From Oscillospiraceae bacterium (lineage in GTDB: Bacteria; Bacillota; Clostridia; Oscillospirales; Oscillospiraceae): a stretch of DNA of 64,000 bases. The position numbers were made by a program, and so were the translations under genes. The first letter of the stretch is position 1. The number at the start of each line of letters is the position of its first letter. The notes under the pieces are model-generated. The model ran no database searches. It saw only the letters and a list, made by a program, of their open reading frames with translations, and was not told the origin of the DNA. This document shows positions 34,471 through 42,167 of this stretch, piece after piece. The stretch is from contig JAHHSJ010000001.1 in assembly GCA_020025295.1 (NCBI GenBank), positions 62,001-126,000 on the forward strand, read 5' to 3'.

Positions 34471-34605
34471 ATGAAACAGAGCGTGCCTGAAATGCAATGT
34501 GTGTTTTCCCCATCAGAGCCAAGCCTTTCGGAACGGATCGAGGAGTCGCTCCGGCTGTTTGTGCTGCGGGTTTTGACGGAAGAGGAACCGGCAGATGGTG
34601 TTTGA
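34471..34605 (+). CDS. 44-residue protein overlapping the recombinase start
   Basis: The ATG at 34471 has GGAGGGTGAG directly upstream. The product (MKQSVPEMQCVFSPSEPSLS, then ERIEESLRLFVLRVLTEEEP) is an acidic, mostly helical micro-protein. Its stop lies inside the recombinase gene (11-bp overlap), implying translational coupling. I know no family for it. Possible roles are an excision (directionality) factor for the recombinase or simply a leader peptide. Confidence 0.55.
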   Translation: MKQSVPEMQCVFSPSEPSLSERIEESLRLFVLRVLTEEEPADGV

Positions 34606-36181
34606 GCTGGATCGTCCCGAGGACTACCGTGCGGCGCTGTACATCCGATTGTCCAAGGAGGATGAAAACGAAGGCCCGTCCCAGAGCGTCCAGAATCAGG
34701 AGTCCCTTTTGCGGGCGTTTGTTCAGCAGCACTGTTTGCAAGTGGTGGATACCTATGTAGACGATGGCTGGAGCGGCACCAACTTCGACCGCCCCGGCTT
34801 TCAGCGGATGATCGGAGATATTGAAGCGAACAAGGTCAACATGGTCATCACCAAAGACCTTTCCCGTCTGGGCCGTGACTATATTCTTACTGGTCACTAC
34901 ATGGAGCGATACTTCCCGGAACATCAGGTGCGGTACATCTCCCTGCTGGACGGCATCGACACCGGGGTGGACTCCACTGCCAATGACATTACGCCCTTCC
35001 GCGCGATTATGAACGATATGTACGCCAAGGACATCTCCAAGAAGATCAAGAGCGTCAAGCGGGATAAACAGAAAAAGGGGCAGTTTATCGGCGGAAAGCC
35101 GGTCTACGGCTATAAAATGCACCCCACGGAGAAAAACAAGATCGTCATTGACGAGGAAGCGGCGCCTGTCGTGCGGCGCATCTTCGCCATGGCCCTGTCC
35201 GGAAGGAGCTGTCGGCAGATTGCCGTCTGGCTCAATGAGCATCAAGTGCCCACCCCGGCGGCGTATGCCAAGCTGCCGATCAGGAACACCGGCCCCTATT
35301 CCGGGCTGTGGAGCAGTGAGCGGATTTCCGAACTGCTGCAAAATGAAACCTACATTGGCAATATGGTGCAGGGACGCAGTGTAAAGGTCAGCTACAAGTC
35401 CAAGAAATGCCGAAAGCAGCCCAAAGACCGCTGGGTAGTAGTGGAGGGAACGCATCCGCCCTTGGTGGAGAAGGAAACCTTTCAGAGTGTGCAGGAGCTG
35501 GTCAACAGCCGCAGGCACACCCGCAGCCGCACCTATGATTTTCTGCTGAAAGGGATTATTTTCTGCCATGAGTGCGGCTATCCGCTGGGGGTGGTCAACC
35601 GAAAGAACGCCAAGGGCGAGGATGTGCTGTACTTCGTCTGCCGCACCTATCAGCGCTTCACCAAAGCCGGGGTCTGTTCCTGTCATTCCATCAAGGAAAC
35701 CACGGTCACCGATGCGGTGCGTTCCAAGGTTCGGGAGGTCTGCGAAAGTGCCCTGAGCCCCCGGAAATTGCTCCCTGCGGCGCTTATGGCCGTGGAGGAA
35801 GCGGAGCGTATCAATCCGATGGAAACCCGTCTGAAGTCCATACAGAGTAAAATCGACCGACTGACCGCCCATCTCGACCAGATGTATCTGGATCGGCTCA
35901 GCGGAATCCTCAGTGATACCGATTTTCAGCGCATCTATCGGCGGCTCAGCGAGGAGCGGATACAGCTGGAGGAAACCCGGCAGGCATTGGAAAGACGCAA
36001 AGAAAGCCCGATTTCCAAAGAAAACCGGGCAAAAGAGCTGATACAGCAGTTTTTAGACACCATGGACACCAATCGGGAGCTTCTCACCAGCCTGCTGGAC
36101 CGGGTAGAACTGACGGAGGACAAAAATCTCATCCTCCGGTTCCGCTGTTCCGAGCCGCCGGAGGAGTCGCACGCTCCCTGA
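34595..36181 (+). CDS. spoIVCA: Large serine recombinase of the sigK element (SpoIVCA-like)
   Basis: This 528-residue site-specific recombinase has an N-terminal resolvase domain with catalytic Ser in AALYIRLSKEDENEG (about 14-28) and the arginines of SRLGRDYILTGHYMER. A recombinase domain follows (about 165-270), then a zinc ribbon (CHECGYP, CRTYQRF, CSCHSI) and a C-terminal coiled coil (about 405-500). Large serine integrases recombine attachment sites with an 8-bp-scale central region, which fits the att structure at the element ends. Its gene is adjacent to attR, as in Bacillus skin. It should be expressed only in the mother cell; no promoter was fixed. Confidence 0.93.
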   Translation: MVFELDRPEDYRAALYIRLSKEDENEGPSQSVQNQESLLRAFVQQHCLQVVDTYVDDGWSGTNFDRPGFQRMIGDIEANKVNMVITKDLSRLGRDYILTGHYMERYFPEHQVRYISLLDGIDTGVDSTANDITPFRAIMNDMYAKDISKKIKSVKRDKQKKGQFIGGKPVYGYKMHPTEKNKIVIDEEAAPVVRRIFAMALSGRSCRQIAVWLNEHQVPTPAAYAKLPIRNTGPYSGLWSSERISELLQNETYIGNMVQGRSVKVSYKSKKCRKQPKDRWVVVEGTHPPLVEKETFQSVQELVNSRRHTRSRTYDFLLKGIIFCHECGYPLGVVNRKNAKGEDVLYFVCRTYQRFTKAGVCSCHSIKETTVTDAVRSKVREVCESALSPRKLLPAALMAVEEAERINPMETRLKSIQSKIDRLTAHLDQMYLDRLSGILSDTDFQRIYRRLSEERIQLEETRQALERRKESPISKENRAKELIQQFLDTMDTNRELLTSLLDRVELTEDKNLILRFRCSEPPEESHAP

Positions 36182-36218
36182 CTGCACCGTACCCGGTGCG
36201 TTTTTCGGTTTCCGCTGC

Positions 36219-36247
36219 TTACATTAGCGGCGGCGGAAAGTATCCCG
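36219..36247 (+). other. attR of the sigK element
   Basis: The element arm TTACATTAGCGGCGGCGG (36219-36236), then AAA and the core GTATCCCG (36240-36247). Joined to attL in a circle it makes an 18-8-18 perfect palindrome with AAAGTATC in the centre. Confidence 0.85.
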
Positions 36248-36314
36248 TATTGAAAAGAAAGCCCTCAAAAAGCTGGAGGAGGCCATGGCGCAGCTGGGCG
36301 AGGGCGTGCCGTAA
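36240..36314 (+). pseudogene. sigK: sigK, 3' part (last codons after the element)
   Basis: In frame after the core: GTA TCC CGT, then codons for IEKKALKKLEEAMAQLGEGV and a final Pro, then TAA. This continues the recognition helix of region 4.2 (SRSYVSRIEKKAL in intact SigK proteins). It has no start or ribosome site of its own and is meaningful only after excision of the element. It is labelled as a gene fragment rather than a decayed gene. Confidence 0.9.
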
Positions 36315-36383
36315 CCGGGGAGCGGTAGCCAAAGGGGAAAAAGTGTGCTATGCTCATGGTAGAACTACCAAGGAGGGATCGGA

Positions 36384-37109
36384 GTGGAAGAAGCGATCCA
36401 GACATTACAGCAGTGGGTGGATGAAAGTCAGCACATCGTCTTTTTCGGCGGAGCGGGCGTCAGCACCGAGAGCGGCATTCCGGACTTCCGCAGCGTGGAC
36501 GGTCTGTACCATCAGCAGTACAGCCAGCCGCCGGAGACCATTCTGAGCCACACCTACTTTGAGCGGCACACGGAGGAGTTTTTCCGATTCTACCGCAATA
36601 AGATGCTCTTTCCTGATGCCCAGCCCAACAACGCGCACCGCAAGCTGGCGGAGCTGGAGCAGGCAGGCAAGCTCACCGCTGTGGTGACGCAGAACATTGA
36701 CGGCCTGCATCAGAAGGCAGGGAGCCAATGCGTCTACGAACTGCACGGAGCGGTCAGCCGCAACTATTGCACCCGTTGCCATCGGTTTTATCCTATGGAT
36801 GCGGTGATGCAGAGCGAAGCCGTGCCCCATTGTGACTGCGGCGGCATTATCAAGCCCGATGTGGTGCTTTATGAGGAGTGTCTGGACAACGCCACGGTGG
36901 ACGGAGCGGTTCGGGCCATCGCACAGGCGGACCTGCTGATTGTGGCAGGCACCTCGCTGGTGGTCTATCCGGCGGCAGGGCTCATCAACTACTACCGGGG
37001 CCGTCGGCTGGTGCTCATCAATCTGGAACCCACCTCGGCGGATGCCCGGGCGGATTTGGTGCTCCACGATAAGGTCGGCCGGGTGCTGGAACAGCTTCAA
37101 GTCCGGTAA
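36384..37109 (+). CDS. cobB: NAD-dependent protein deacylase (Sir2 family)
   Basis: This 241-residue sirtuin has GAGVSTESGIPDFR (about 24-37), TQNIDGLHQKAG (about 99-110), the catalytic His in ELHGAVSRNYC, zinc cysteines CTRC and the tighter CDC pair, GGIIKPDVVLYEE, and GTSLVVYPAA. It removes acyl groups from lysines using NAD+. The GTG at 36384 has AAGGAGGG upstream. It lies only 69 bp after the sigK 3' end, with no clear consensus promoter between (a TATGCT at 36348 is possible). Confidence 0.94.
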   Translation: MEEAIQTLQQWVDESQHIVFFGGAGVSTESGIPDFRSVDGLYHQQYSQPPETILSHTYFERHTEEFFRFYRNKMLFPDAQPNNAHRKLAELEQAGKLTAVVTQNIDGLHQKAGSQCVYELHGAVSRNYCTRCHRFYPMDAVMQSEAVPHCDCGGIIKPDVVLYEECLDNATVDGAVRAIAQADLLIVAGTSLVVYPAAGLINYYRGRRLVLINLEPTSADARADLVLHDKVGRVLEQLQVR

Positions 37110-37119
37110 AGAACAACAA

Positions 37120-37154
37120 AAAACGGCGCTGAGAAAATTTCTCAGCGCCGTTTT
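37120..37154. terminator. Bidirectional terminator after the sirtuin gene
   Basis: A perfect 17-bp stem starting AAAACGGCGCTGAGAAA with a one-base loop, between convergent genes. Confidence 0.9.
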
Positions 37155-37167
37155 GCACGCATATCAA

Positions 37168-37341
37168 TCAGAAAGTAGGCTCCCAGTCCTCATAATCATC
37201 GAATTCGGAGGGGAAGTTGGTGTACTTTTTACCTTCGCCCTTGGTCAGATAGTAGACCACGCCGAACACAGCAGCGGCGGCGGCAGCGACAGACAGAACG
37301 ATGGTAACGATCTTCATAACAGTGCGCATGGTAGAATTCAT
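37168..37341 (-). CDS. Single-TM small protein
   Basis: This 57-residue protein starts at ATG 37341 with AAAGGAGGAC upstream. A hydrophobic Ala/Val-rich TM segment (about 8-30) is followed by an acidic aromatic tail (FDDYEDWEPTF). Similar one-TM proteins are common in Clostridia, but I can assign no function. The longer frame to 37410 lacks a ribosome site. Confidence 0.7.
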   Translation of the reverse strand: MNSTMRTVMKIVTIVLSVAAAAAAVFGVVYYLTKGEGKKYTNFPSEFDDYEDWEPTF

Positions 37342-37433
37342 AGAAAAGTCCTCCTTTGCTGGTTGTCCTTGAGAGGATTGTACTTGTTTTTTCGCACGGT
37401 TGCAAGCCATTTGTTGTAAAATTCAAACATTCG

Positions 37434-38117
37434 TTACTTTTTGCCTGGTTTTTCCCCTTTGGCTCGGAAGGAAGCGACCTGCTCCTTGGTGAAAAAGGGA
37501 GCGGGGGAGTTGCCCACGGAAATCTGGTAGGCGGCGTAGACCTCCTCAGCCAGCTTCACTCGGGTGCGGCTGGTGTCGAAGCGGAGGTACTTGGGGTCCA
37601 AATCCCCCAGACGGACCCGGTCCAGACCGTCGGCGTCCTTGAGCAGCTTGGCCAGCCGGATGGCACGGGGGCGGTCGGCGGCGCCGTAGTGGTCAATGGT
37701 GGCTTCCAGTACCACATCCCGGCGGGAGTGGGCGTCCACTGCACCCTGAATCAGCAGCAGCTCTTCGCCCCGGTAGGGAGTGAGCCGAGCCAGCTGCTGT
37801 GCGGAGCGGTGACCGTGGAGATCGTCCACCCAGTCGTTGATCCGGCCCACATCGTGATAGGAGCAGGCGGCCAGCAGCAGACGGGTGTCCGCTTCCGAGA
37901 GGTGCTGATCCATAGCACAGAATCCACCCTGCAAAATGGTGCGTTCAATATGACCCAGTCCGTGCATATGGCTGACAAACAGTTCTTCCTGTTTCAGCTC
38001 TTCCAGCGTTTGCAGCAGCATGGGGTAAAAGCTCCACTGACGGAGCTGGTCAAAGTCCGGCTGATACTCGTTCCACTGGTGCCGTTCCAGCAGATTCTGC
38101 ATAGGGGATCGGCTCAT
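37434..38117 (-). CDS. HD-domain phosphohydrolase-like protein
   Basis: This 227-residue protein has HGLGHIERTI, CSYHDVGRIND (the HD pair), an additional His (VDAHSRRD) and the late Asp in LLKDADGLDRVRLGDLD, giving the full H...HD...D metal set. HD enzymes hydrolyse nucleotides or phospho-compounds; nothing here identifies the substrate. The start at 38117 follows GGAGGTG; the longer frame from 38195 is rejected. It is divergent from the rubrerythrin gene across 310 bp. Confidence 0.82.
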   Translation of the reverse strand: MSRSPMQNLLERHQWNEYQPDFDQLRQWSFYPMLLQTLEELKQEELFVSHMHGLGHIERTILQGGFCAMDQHLSEADTRLLLAACSYHDVGRINDWVDDLHGHRSAQQLARLTPYRGEELLLIQGAVDAHSRRDVVLEATIDHYGAADRPRAIRLAKLLKDADGLDRVRLGDLDPKYLRFDTSRTRVKLAEEVYAAYQISVGNSPAPFFTKEQVASFRAKGEKPGKK

Positions 38118-38276
38118 GCAGTACACCTCCCATAAGGCTTGAAGTTCATTTCTTTTATTGTAAGTAGTTTTCCCGGAAAAAGCAAGGGCATCCACGGGAG
38201 AGCCCCTCTCTCCGCAGCGGAAAACCGGGGCGGTGGAGTGGGTGAAAAATAAATTGAAAAAAATTTCAAATAGTGC

Positions 38277-38333
38277 TTTACAAACCGAAAGGGATATGTT
38301 ATATTAACGTTGTCGATAACAGTAACGATTATC
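38277..38333 (+). promoter_or_regulatory. Promoter with Fur-type box in front of the rubrerythrin gene
   Basis: TTTACA (38277-38282), 17 bp, TATATT (38300-38305) with an upstream TG. Ten bases after the -10 is GATAACAGTAACGATTATC (38315-38333), which matches the 19-bp Fur box at 14 positions and has perfect GATAA/TTATC ends. The rest of the 310-bp gap 38118-38427 holds no gene. Confidence 0.8.
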
Positions 38334-38427
38334 ACTTAGCGTTAGGGACAACCAAGTGATGAGCTGGCGTCGATGATAGGAAAAAAAATATGTAATACAC
38401 AATCCAAAACATAGGAGGAAATAAGTT

Positions 38428-38973
38428 ATGAAGAAGTATGTCTGCCCCATCTGCGGTTATGTTCACGAAGGCGAGATGCCCGAAGATTTTGTCTGCCCTC
38501 TGTGCAAGGCTCCCGGTAACACCTTTAAGCTGGTGGAAGGCGAGATGAGCTGGGCTGCCGAGCATATCGTCGGCATTGCCAAGGATGTTCCTGAGGAGAT
38601 CAAGGAAGGCCTGCGCGCCAACTTCGAGGGCGAGTGCTCCGAGGTCGGTATGTATCTGGCCATGGCTCGCGTGGCTCACCGCGAGGGCTATCCTGAGATC
38701 GGCCTGTACTGGGAGAAGGCTGCCTACGAAGAGGCTGAGCACGCTGCCAAGTTCGCTGAGATGCTGGGCGAGGTGCTGACCGACTCCACCAAGAAGAACC
38801 TGAGCATGCGTGTGGACGCTGAGAACGGCGCTACCAAGGGCAAGTTCGAGCTGGCCAAGCGTGCTAAGGAGCTGAACCTGGACGCCATCCACGACACCGT
38901 CCATGAGATGGCTCGTGACGAGGCTCGCCACGGCAAGGCATTCAAGGGCCTGCTGGAGCGTTACTTCGGCTAA
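38428..38973 (+). CDS. Reverse rubrerythrin (rubredoxin-ferritin-like peroxidase)
   Basis: This 181-residue oxidative-stress protein carries the rubredoxin iron site at the N-terminus (CPICGYVH and CPLCKAP) and the di-iron ferritin-like domain after it (EGECSEVGMYLAMARVA, EKAAYEEAEHAAKF, ARDEARHGKAF). The order is reversed relative to classical rubrerythrin. Such proteins reduce H2O2 and sometimes O2 with electrons from NADH:rubredoxin oxidoreductases. The ribosome site is AGGAGG. Codon use is strongly biased, as in highly expressed genes. A Fur/PerR-type operator overlaps the transcription start. Confidence 0.95.
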   Translation: MKKYVCPICGYVHEGEMPEDFVCPLCKAPGNTFKLVEGEMSWAAEHIVGIAKDVPEEIKEGLRANFEGECSEVGMYLAMARVAHREGYPEIGLYWEKAAYEEAEHAAKFAEMLGEVLTDSTKKNLSMRVDAENGATKGKFELAKRAKELNLDAIHDTVHEMARDEARHGKAFKGLLERYFG

Positions 38974-39002
38974 TTCCCAACGGAATACGAATGATACAAA
39001 GC

Positions 39003-39029
39003 GAGGGAGCGGATTTCCCGCTCCCTCTG
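39003..39029 (+). terminator. Terminator of the rubrerythrin gene
   Basis: A 10-bp stem (GAGGGAGCGG / CCGCTCCCTC) with a 5-base loop; weak T-run. Confidence 0.7.
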
Positions 39030-39102
39030 TTGAACTCTCCTTTTTGTGATTGTATTAACCGATATTGGTTGATATTCAAGAGGAAAGTGAGGCTTGAATA
39101 TT

Positions 39103-39147
39103 ATGATTTCCTACGACAATCTTTGGAATGTAATGAAGGAAAGTTGA
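39103..39147 (+). pseudogene. Probable remnant of an Xre-family regulator
   Basis: The ATG at 39103 encodes MISYDNLWNVMKES and stops. The phrase closely matches the N-terminus of a common clostridial Xre group (MISYDxLWxxMKE), with the HTH missing. AGAGGAAAG lies upstream and a terminator follows at 39189. Between them a second short frame (MKHIKEEQA) is seen. Most likely an internally deleted gene. The 332-bp gap 38974-39305 contains only this and the two terminators. Confidence 0.4.
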
Positions 39148-39188
39148 GGATATCATGAAGCACATCAAAGAAGAACAGGCATAAAGTT

Positions 39189-39218
39189 AGGACAGAGAAA
39201 TCTGTCCTTTTTCTTTTT
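39189..39218 (+). terminator. Terminator of the remnant
   Basis: An 8-bp stem (AGGACAGA / TCTGTCCT) with a GAAA loop, then a long T-rich run. Confidence 0.8.
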
Positions 39219-39305
39219 GTTTTGCTGCGTTCCAAATGCTTTTCCTTGAAAATAATGTCTAACAGTGTTACAATTGCCTTGTTTTGAGAAAAGAGGGTAT
39301 GTTAC

Positions 39306-40574
39306 ATGGAAACTTATTTGATTACGATTGCAGTCTGTGTGATCGGCGGTCTGATGGCCTCTCGTGTGGCGAAGAAGCTGTCTCTGCCTGCGGTCACCGC
39401 TTATCTGGTTGCCGGCCTGCTGCTTGGCCCATTCTGCCTTGGACGGCTTGGCATTGTTGGTCTGGGCTTCCAGACGCTGGATCAGGTGACGGTGCTGAGT
39501 GTGCTGTCCCAAGCCGCTTTGGGCTTTATCGCATTTGCCATTGGCAATGAGTTCCGGCTGAGCCAGCTGGAAAAGATGGGCGGACAGGCAATTTGCGTCG
39601 GTATTTTGCAGGCGGTTGTTACCACCGCTCTGGTGGATGTGGTTCTGCTGGGGGTGCATCTGGTCCGTCCCGATGTGCTTTCGCTCCCGGCTGCCATCAC
39701 GTTGGGAGCAATTGCAGCAGCTACCGCTCCTGCGGCCACGCTGATGGTTGTGCGTCAGTATAAAGCAGACGGCCCTTTGACCAAGCTGCTGCTGTTGGTG
39801 GTTACCATCGACGATGCGGTGGGTCTGGTGCTGTTTTCCGCCTCCTTTGGCATTGCCTCCGCTCTGGAACTGGGTACCACCAGTCTGGGCGTGGTGATTT
39901 TGGAGGCTCTGGTGGAAATCGTCCTCTCTCTGGTGCTGGGTGCCCTGATTGGCGTCCTGCTCAACTGGGTGGAGCGGTTCTTCCATTCCAGAAGTAAGCG
40001 TCTGGCGGTTTCCGTCAGCTTTGTGCTGCTGGCGGTGGGCGTTTCCATGCAGGAGTTCCACATCGGTTTCCTCCACTGTAAGTTCTCTCTGCTGCTGGTG
40101 TGCATGATGACCGGTACGGTGTTCTGCAACATCTGCGACTTCTCCGAGGAGCTGATGGGCCGTGTGGATCGCTGGACCGCACCGCTGAACATCCTGTTCT
40201 TCGTCCTCTCCGGTGCGGAGCTGGATTTGAAGATTCTGGCCAACCCTATGGTGCTGCTGGTGGGCATCATCTACATCGTGTCCCGCTCTGCCGGTAAGTA
40301 TCTGGGCGCCTACGGCAGCTGCAAGCTGAGCAAGTGCAGCCCCAGCATCACCCAAAATCTGGGTATCACCCTGCTGCCTCAGGCAGGCGTGGCACTGGGC
40401 ATGGCTCAGACCGCCGTGGCGCTGGGCGACGGCGCACTGGTTCGGAATGTGGTGCTGTTCTCCGTGCTGGTGTATGAACTGGTGGGCCCGGTGCTGACCA
40501 AGCGTGCCTTGACCCGTGCGGGCGAAATCAAGCCCGAGGGCAAGACCAATGCCAGAACCCCCAACAAGGATTAA
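39306..40574 (+). CDS. Monovalent cation:proton antiporter (CPA2-like)
   Basis: This 422-residue membrane protein has about 12 TM segments in the Na+(K+)/H+ exchanger fold. It has GPFCLGRLG in the first helices, the substrate motif region TAPAATLMVV and the acidic pair VTIDDAVGLVLF in the core helix, typical of CPA exchangers. The ion is not determined. AGAGGG is 8 bases before the ATG. It fits with the Na+-pump decarboxylase and pyrophosphatase earlier in the window as a sodium-homeostasis component (inference). Confidence 0.85.
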   Translation: METYLITIAVCVIGGLMASRVAKKLSLPAVTAYLVAGLLLGPFCLGRLGIVGLGFQTLDQVTVLSVLSQAALGFIAFAIGNEFRLSQLEKMGGQAICVGILQAVVTTALVDVVLLGVHLVRPDVLSLPAAITLGAIAAATAPAATLMVVRQYKADGPLTKLLLLVVTIDDAVGLVLFSASFGIASALELGTTSLGVVILEALVEIVLSLVLGALIGVLLNWVERFFHSRSKRLAVSVSFVLLAVGVSMQEFHIGFLHCKFSLLLVCMMTGTVFCNICDFSEELMGRVDRWTAPLNILFFVLSGAELDLKILANPMVLLVGIIYIVSRSAGKYLGAYGSCKLSKCSPSITQNLGITLLPQAGVALGMAQTAVALGDGALVRNVVLFSVLVYELVGPVLTKRALTRAGEIKPEGKTNARTPNKD

Positions 40575-40585
40575 ACGAGGATTCC

Positions 40586-40616
40586 AAGGGAGCGGAGCGA
40601 TCCGCTCCCTTTTTTT
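40586..40616 (+). terminator. Terminator of the antiporter gene
   Basis: An 11-bp stem (AAGGGAGCGGA / TCCGCTCCCTT) with a GCGA loop and a T7 run. Confidence 0.92.
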
Positions 40617-40628
40617 CGCTCAAAACCG

Positions 40629-40658
40629 GTGACATAGGTTCCGGTTTCGTGCTATACT
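40629..40658 (+). promoter_or_regulatory. Promoter of rsmE
   Basis: GTGACA (40629-40634), 18 bp, TATACT (40653-40658) with an upstream TG. Confidence 0.7.
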
Positions 40659-40695
40659 GAGCCAAAGAAAAGCAAACACAGCGAGGAGAGTTCCT

Positions 40696-41427
40696 ATGAC
40701 TAGATTTTTCGTGCCGCCGGAAGAACTGACCGGCGAGCGTTTACTGCTGACGGGAGAGAATGCCGCCCACGCCAAGGTGCTGCGGCTGCGGCTGCATGAG
40801 CAGGTGCTGGTGTGCGACGGCGAAGGGCAGGAGTGCCTTTGTGAGGTGGCCGATCCGGACCCCAAATCCATGGTGCTGCAGGTGCTGGAGCGGAGAGCGT
40901 CGGTTACCGAGCCGGGCGTGAAGGTCAGCGTCTATATGGCGCTGCCCAAGTCCGACAAGCTGGAGCATGTCATCCAGAAGGCCACGGAGCTGGGTGCCTA
41001 CGAGATTGTCACCTTCCCATCTGCCCGGTGTGTGTCCCGTCCTGATGAGAAAAGTCTCAAAAAGAAGCTGGAGCGCTGGCGCAAGATTGCCACCTCTGCC
41101 GCAGAGCAGTCCGGCCGGGGCCGTATCCCGGAGGTGGTGGTGCTGGGAAGCTATGCCGAGGCGCTGAAGCGAGGCGCTGAGGCCGATCTGCCCATCCTCT
41201 TCTACGAAAACGAGAAGTCCACCACTTTGCACATGGGTCTGGAGGGCAAGCAGTTCCAGACGGTCAGCCTGCTGACCGGCCCGGAGGGCGGTCTGGAAGA
41301 GAAGGAAGTGGCACAGGCCATGGACGCAGGTTTTCAGGTCTGCACCTTGGGCAGCCGCATCCTCCGCTGCGAAACGGCGCCTTTGTGCGCCCTGTCGGTG
41401 GTCATGTACGCTGCCGGAGAATTTTAA
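40696..41427 (+). CDS. rsmE: 16S rRNA (uracil1498-N3)-methyltransferase RsmE
   Basis: This 243-residue SPOUT enzyme has an N-terminal PUA-like domain (HAKVLRLRLHEQVLVCDGEG) and a C-terminal trefoil knot with MALPKSDKLEHVIQKATELG, SAAEQSGRGRIPEV, LLTGPEGGLEEKEV and LGSRILRCETAPL, all RsmE signatures. It methylates U1498 of 16S rRNA. The gene is usually next to prmA in Firmicutes; here it is monocistronic with its own promoter and terminator. Confidence 0.96.
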   Translation: MTRFFVPPEELTGERLLLTGENAAHAKVLRLRLHEQVLVCDGEGQECLCEVADPDPKSMVLQVLERRASVTEPGVKVSVYMALPKSDKLEHVIQKATELGAYEIVTFPSARCVSRPDEKSLKKKLERWRKIATSAAEQSGRGRIPEVVVLGSYAEALKRGAEADLPILFYENEKSTTLHMGLEGKQFQTVSLLTGPEGGLEEKEVAQAMDAGFQVCTLGSRILRCETAPLCALSVVMYAAGEF

Positions 41428-41443
41428 TGCTGGGATGAGCAAC

Positions 41444-41486
41444 AACCCCGGAGCCGCTTTGTTGAAAAGCGGCTCCGGGGTTTTCC
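41444..41486 (+). terminator. Terminator of rsmE
   Basis: A perfect 17-bp stem starting AACCCCGGAGCCGCTTT with a GTTGA loop, then TTTT. Confidence 0.92.
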
Positions 41487-41487
41487 G

Positions 41488-41516
41488 TTGCACTCCGTTC
41501 TGTTCCGTGCTACAAT
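41488..41516 (+). promoter_or_regulatory. Promoter of the acetyltransferase gene
   Basis: TTGCAC (41488-41493), 17 bp, TACAAT (41511-41516) with an upstream TG. Confidence 0.75.
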
Positions 41517-41553
41517 GCATCCAATTCAATGACACAATCCATGGAAGGGAGCG

Positions 41554-42120
41554 ATGAACATGAAGCAAAAAGGCACGGTGGAACTGCAGTCCAGCCGTCT
41601 GCTGCTCAGACGGCTGACTGCGGGGGATGCAGAAGTGATGTACCAGAACTGGGCAAGCGATTGGGAAGTTTGCCGGTACCTGACTTGGCAGCCGCATCCG
41701 GATGTGGCTGCAACCAAGCGCCTTTTGGCGTTTTGGGAGCCAATGTACAGCGGAAATGACTTCTGTCAGTGGGCCATCGTTCCGAAGAAGCTGGGACAGC
41801 CCATTGGAACTATTTCCGTGGTGCGGTGGGACGAAAGCACCGATACGGCGGAAGTCGGCTACTGTATCGGCAAGCCGTGGTGGCACAAAGGCTATGCCAG
41901 TGAGGCACTGAAAACGGTCATGTCGTTTCTGTTTGAAGAGGTGGGAATCCATCGGCTGGAAGCACGGCACGATACGGAAAATCCTGCTTCCGGAGCGGTG
42001 ATGCGGAACTGCGGATTGCAGATGGAAGGCGTCTTGCACGGCGCAGGCCGAAACAATCGAGGTATTGTGGATGTGGCTGTTTATGGCATCCTTGCGGAGA
42101 CCTATAAAGTAAAGCAATAA
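41554..42120 (+). CDS. GNAT acetyltransferase (RimJ/RimL type)
   Basis: This 188-residue N-acetyltransferase begins with the ESxRLxLRRLTxxDAE pattern (QSSRLLLRRLTAGDAEVM). It has the acetyl-CoA segment VGYCIGKPWWHKGYASEALK and the C-terminal NPASGAVMRNCGLQMEG typical of RimJ/RimL-like enzymes. GGAAGGGAG precedes the ATG. The target (ribosomal protein, small amine or antibiotic) is unknown. It is monocistronic. Confidence 0.88.
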   Translation: MNMKQKGTVELQSSRLLLRRLTAGDAEVMYQNWASDWEVCRYLTWQPHPDVAATKRLLAFWEPMYSGNDFCQWAIVPKKLGQPIGTISVVRWDESTDTAEVGYCIGKPWWHKGYASEALKTVMSFLFEEVGIHRLEARHDTENPASGAVMRNCGLQMEGVLHGAGRNNRGIVDVAVYGILAETYKVKQ

Positions 42121-42121
42121 A

Positions 42122-42155
42122 AAACCGGAGTGTATCCTGAGATACACTCCGGTTT
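42122..42155. terminator. Bidirectional terminator
   Basis: A 15-bp stem (AAACCGGAGTGTATC and complement) with a CTGA loop, between the convergent acetyltransferase and FAD-oxidoreductase genes. Confidence 0.9.
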
Positions 42156-42167
42156 TGCTTATTTGAA

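Larger units (their letters stand above)
31474..36247 (+). mobile_element. skin-like sigK intervening element
   Basis: An insertion bounded by the direct repeat GTATCCCG (31474-31481 and 36240-36247) that splits sigK; one repeat unit to the next is 4766 bp. Inside are a HAD phosphatase, a MarR regulator, a FUSC-like membrane protein, a 44-residue small protein and a large serine recombinase next to the right end. Removing one repeat plus the interior restores the sigK frame as SRSYVSR-IEKKALKK. Bacillus skin and the Clostridioides sigK element behave in this way in the mother cell. This one is small and sits much nearer the gene's 3' end than the Bacillus insertion. Confidence 0.92.

Noticed and set aside
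31478..36236. The 18-bp inverted repeats as ends of an invertible segment
   Set aside because: The arms are inverted, but the core GTATCCCG is in direct orientation and only excision rejoins the sigK frame. The arms are the two halves of a palindromic attP.
39306..40574. KefB/KefC assignment for the antiporter
   Set aside because: There is no C-terminal TrkA-N/RCK domain; only the membrane exchanger domain is present.
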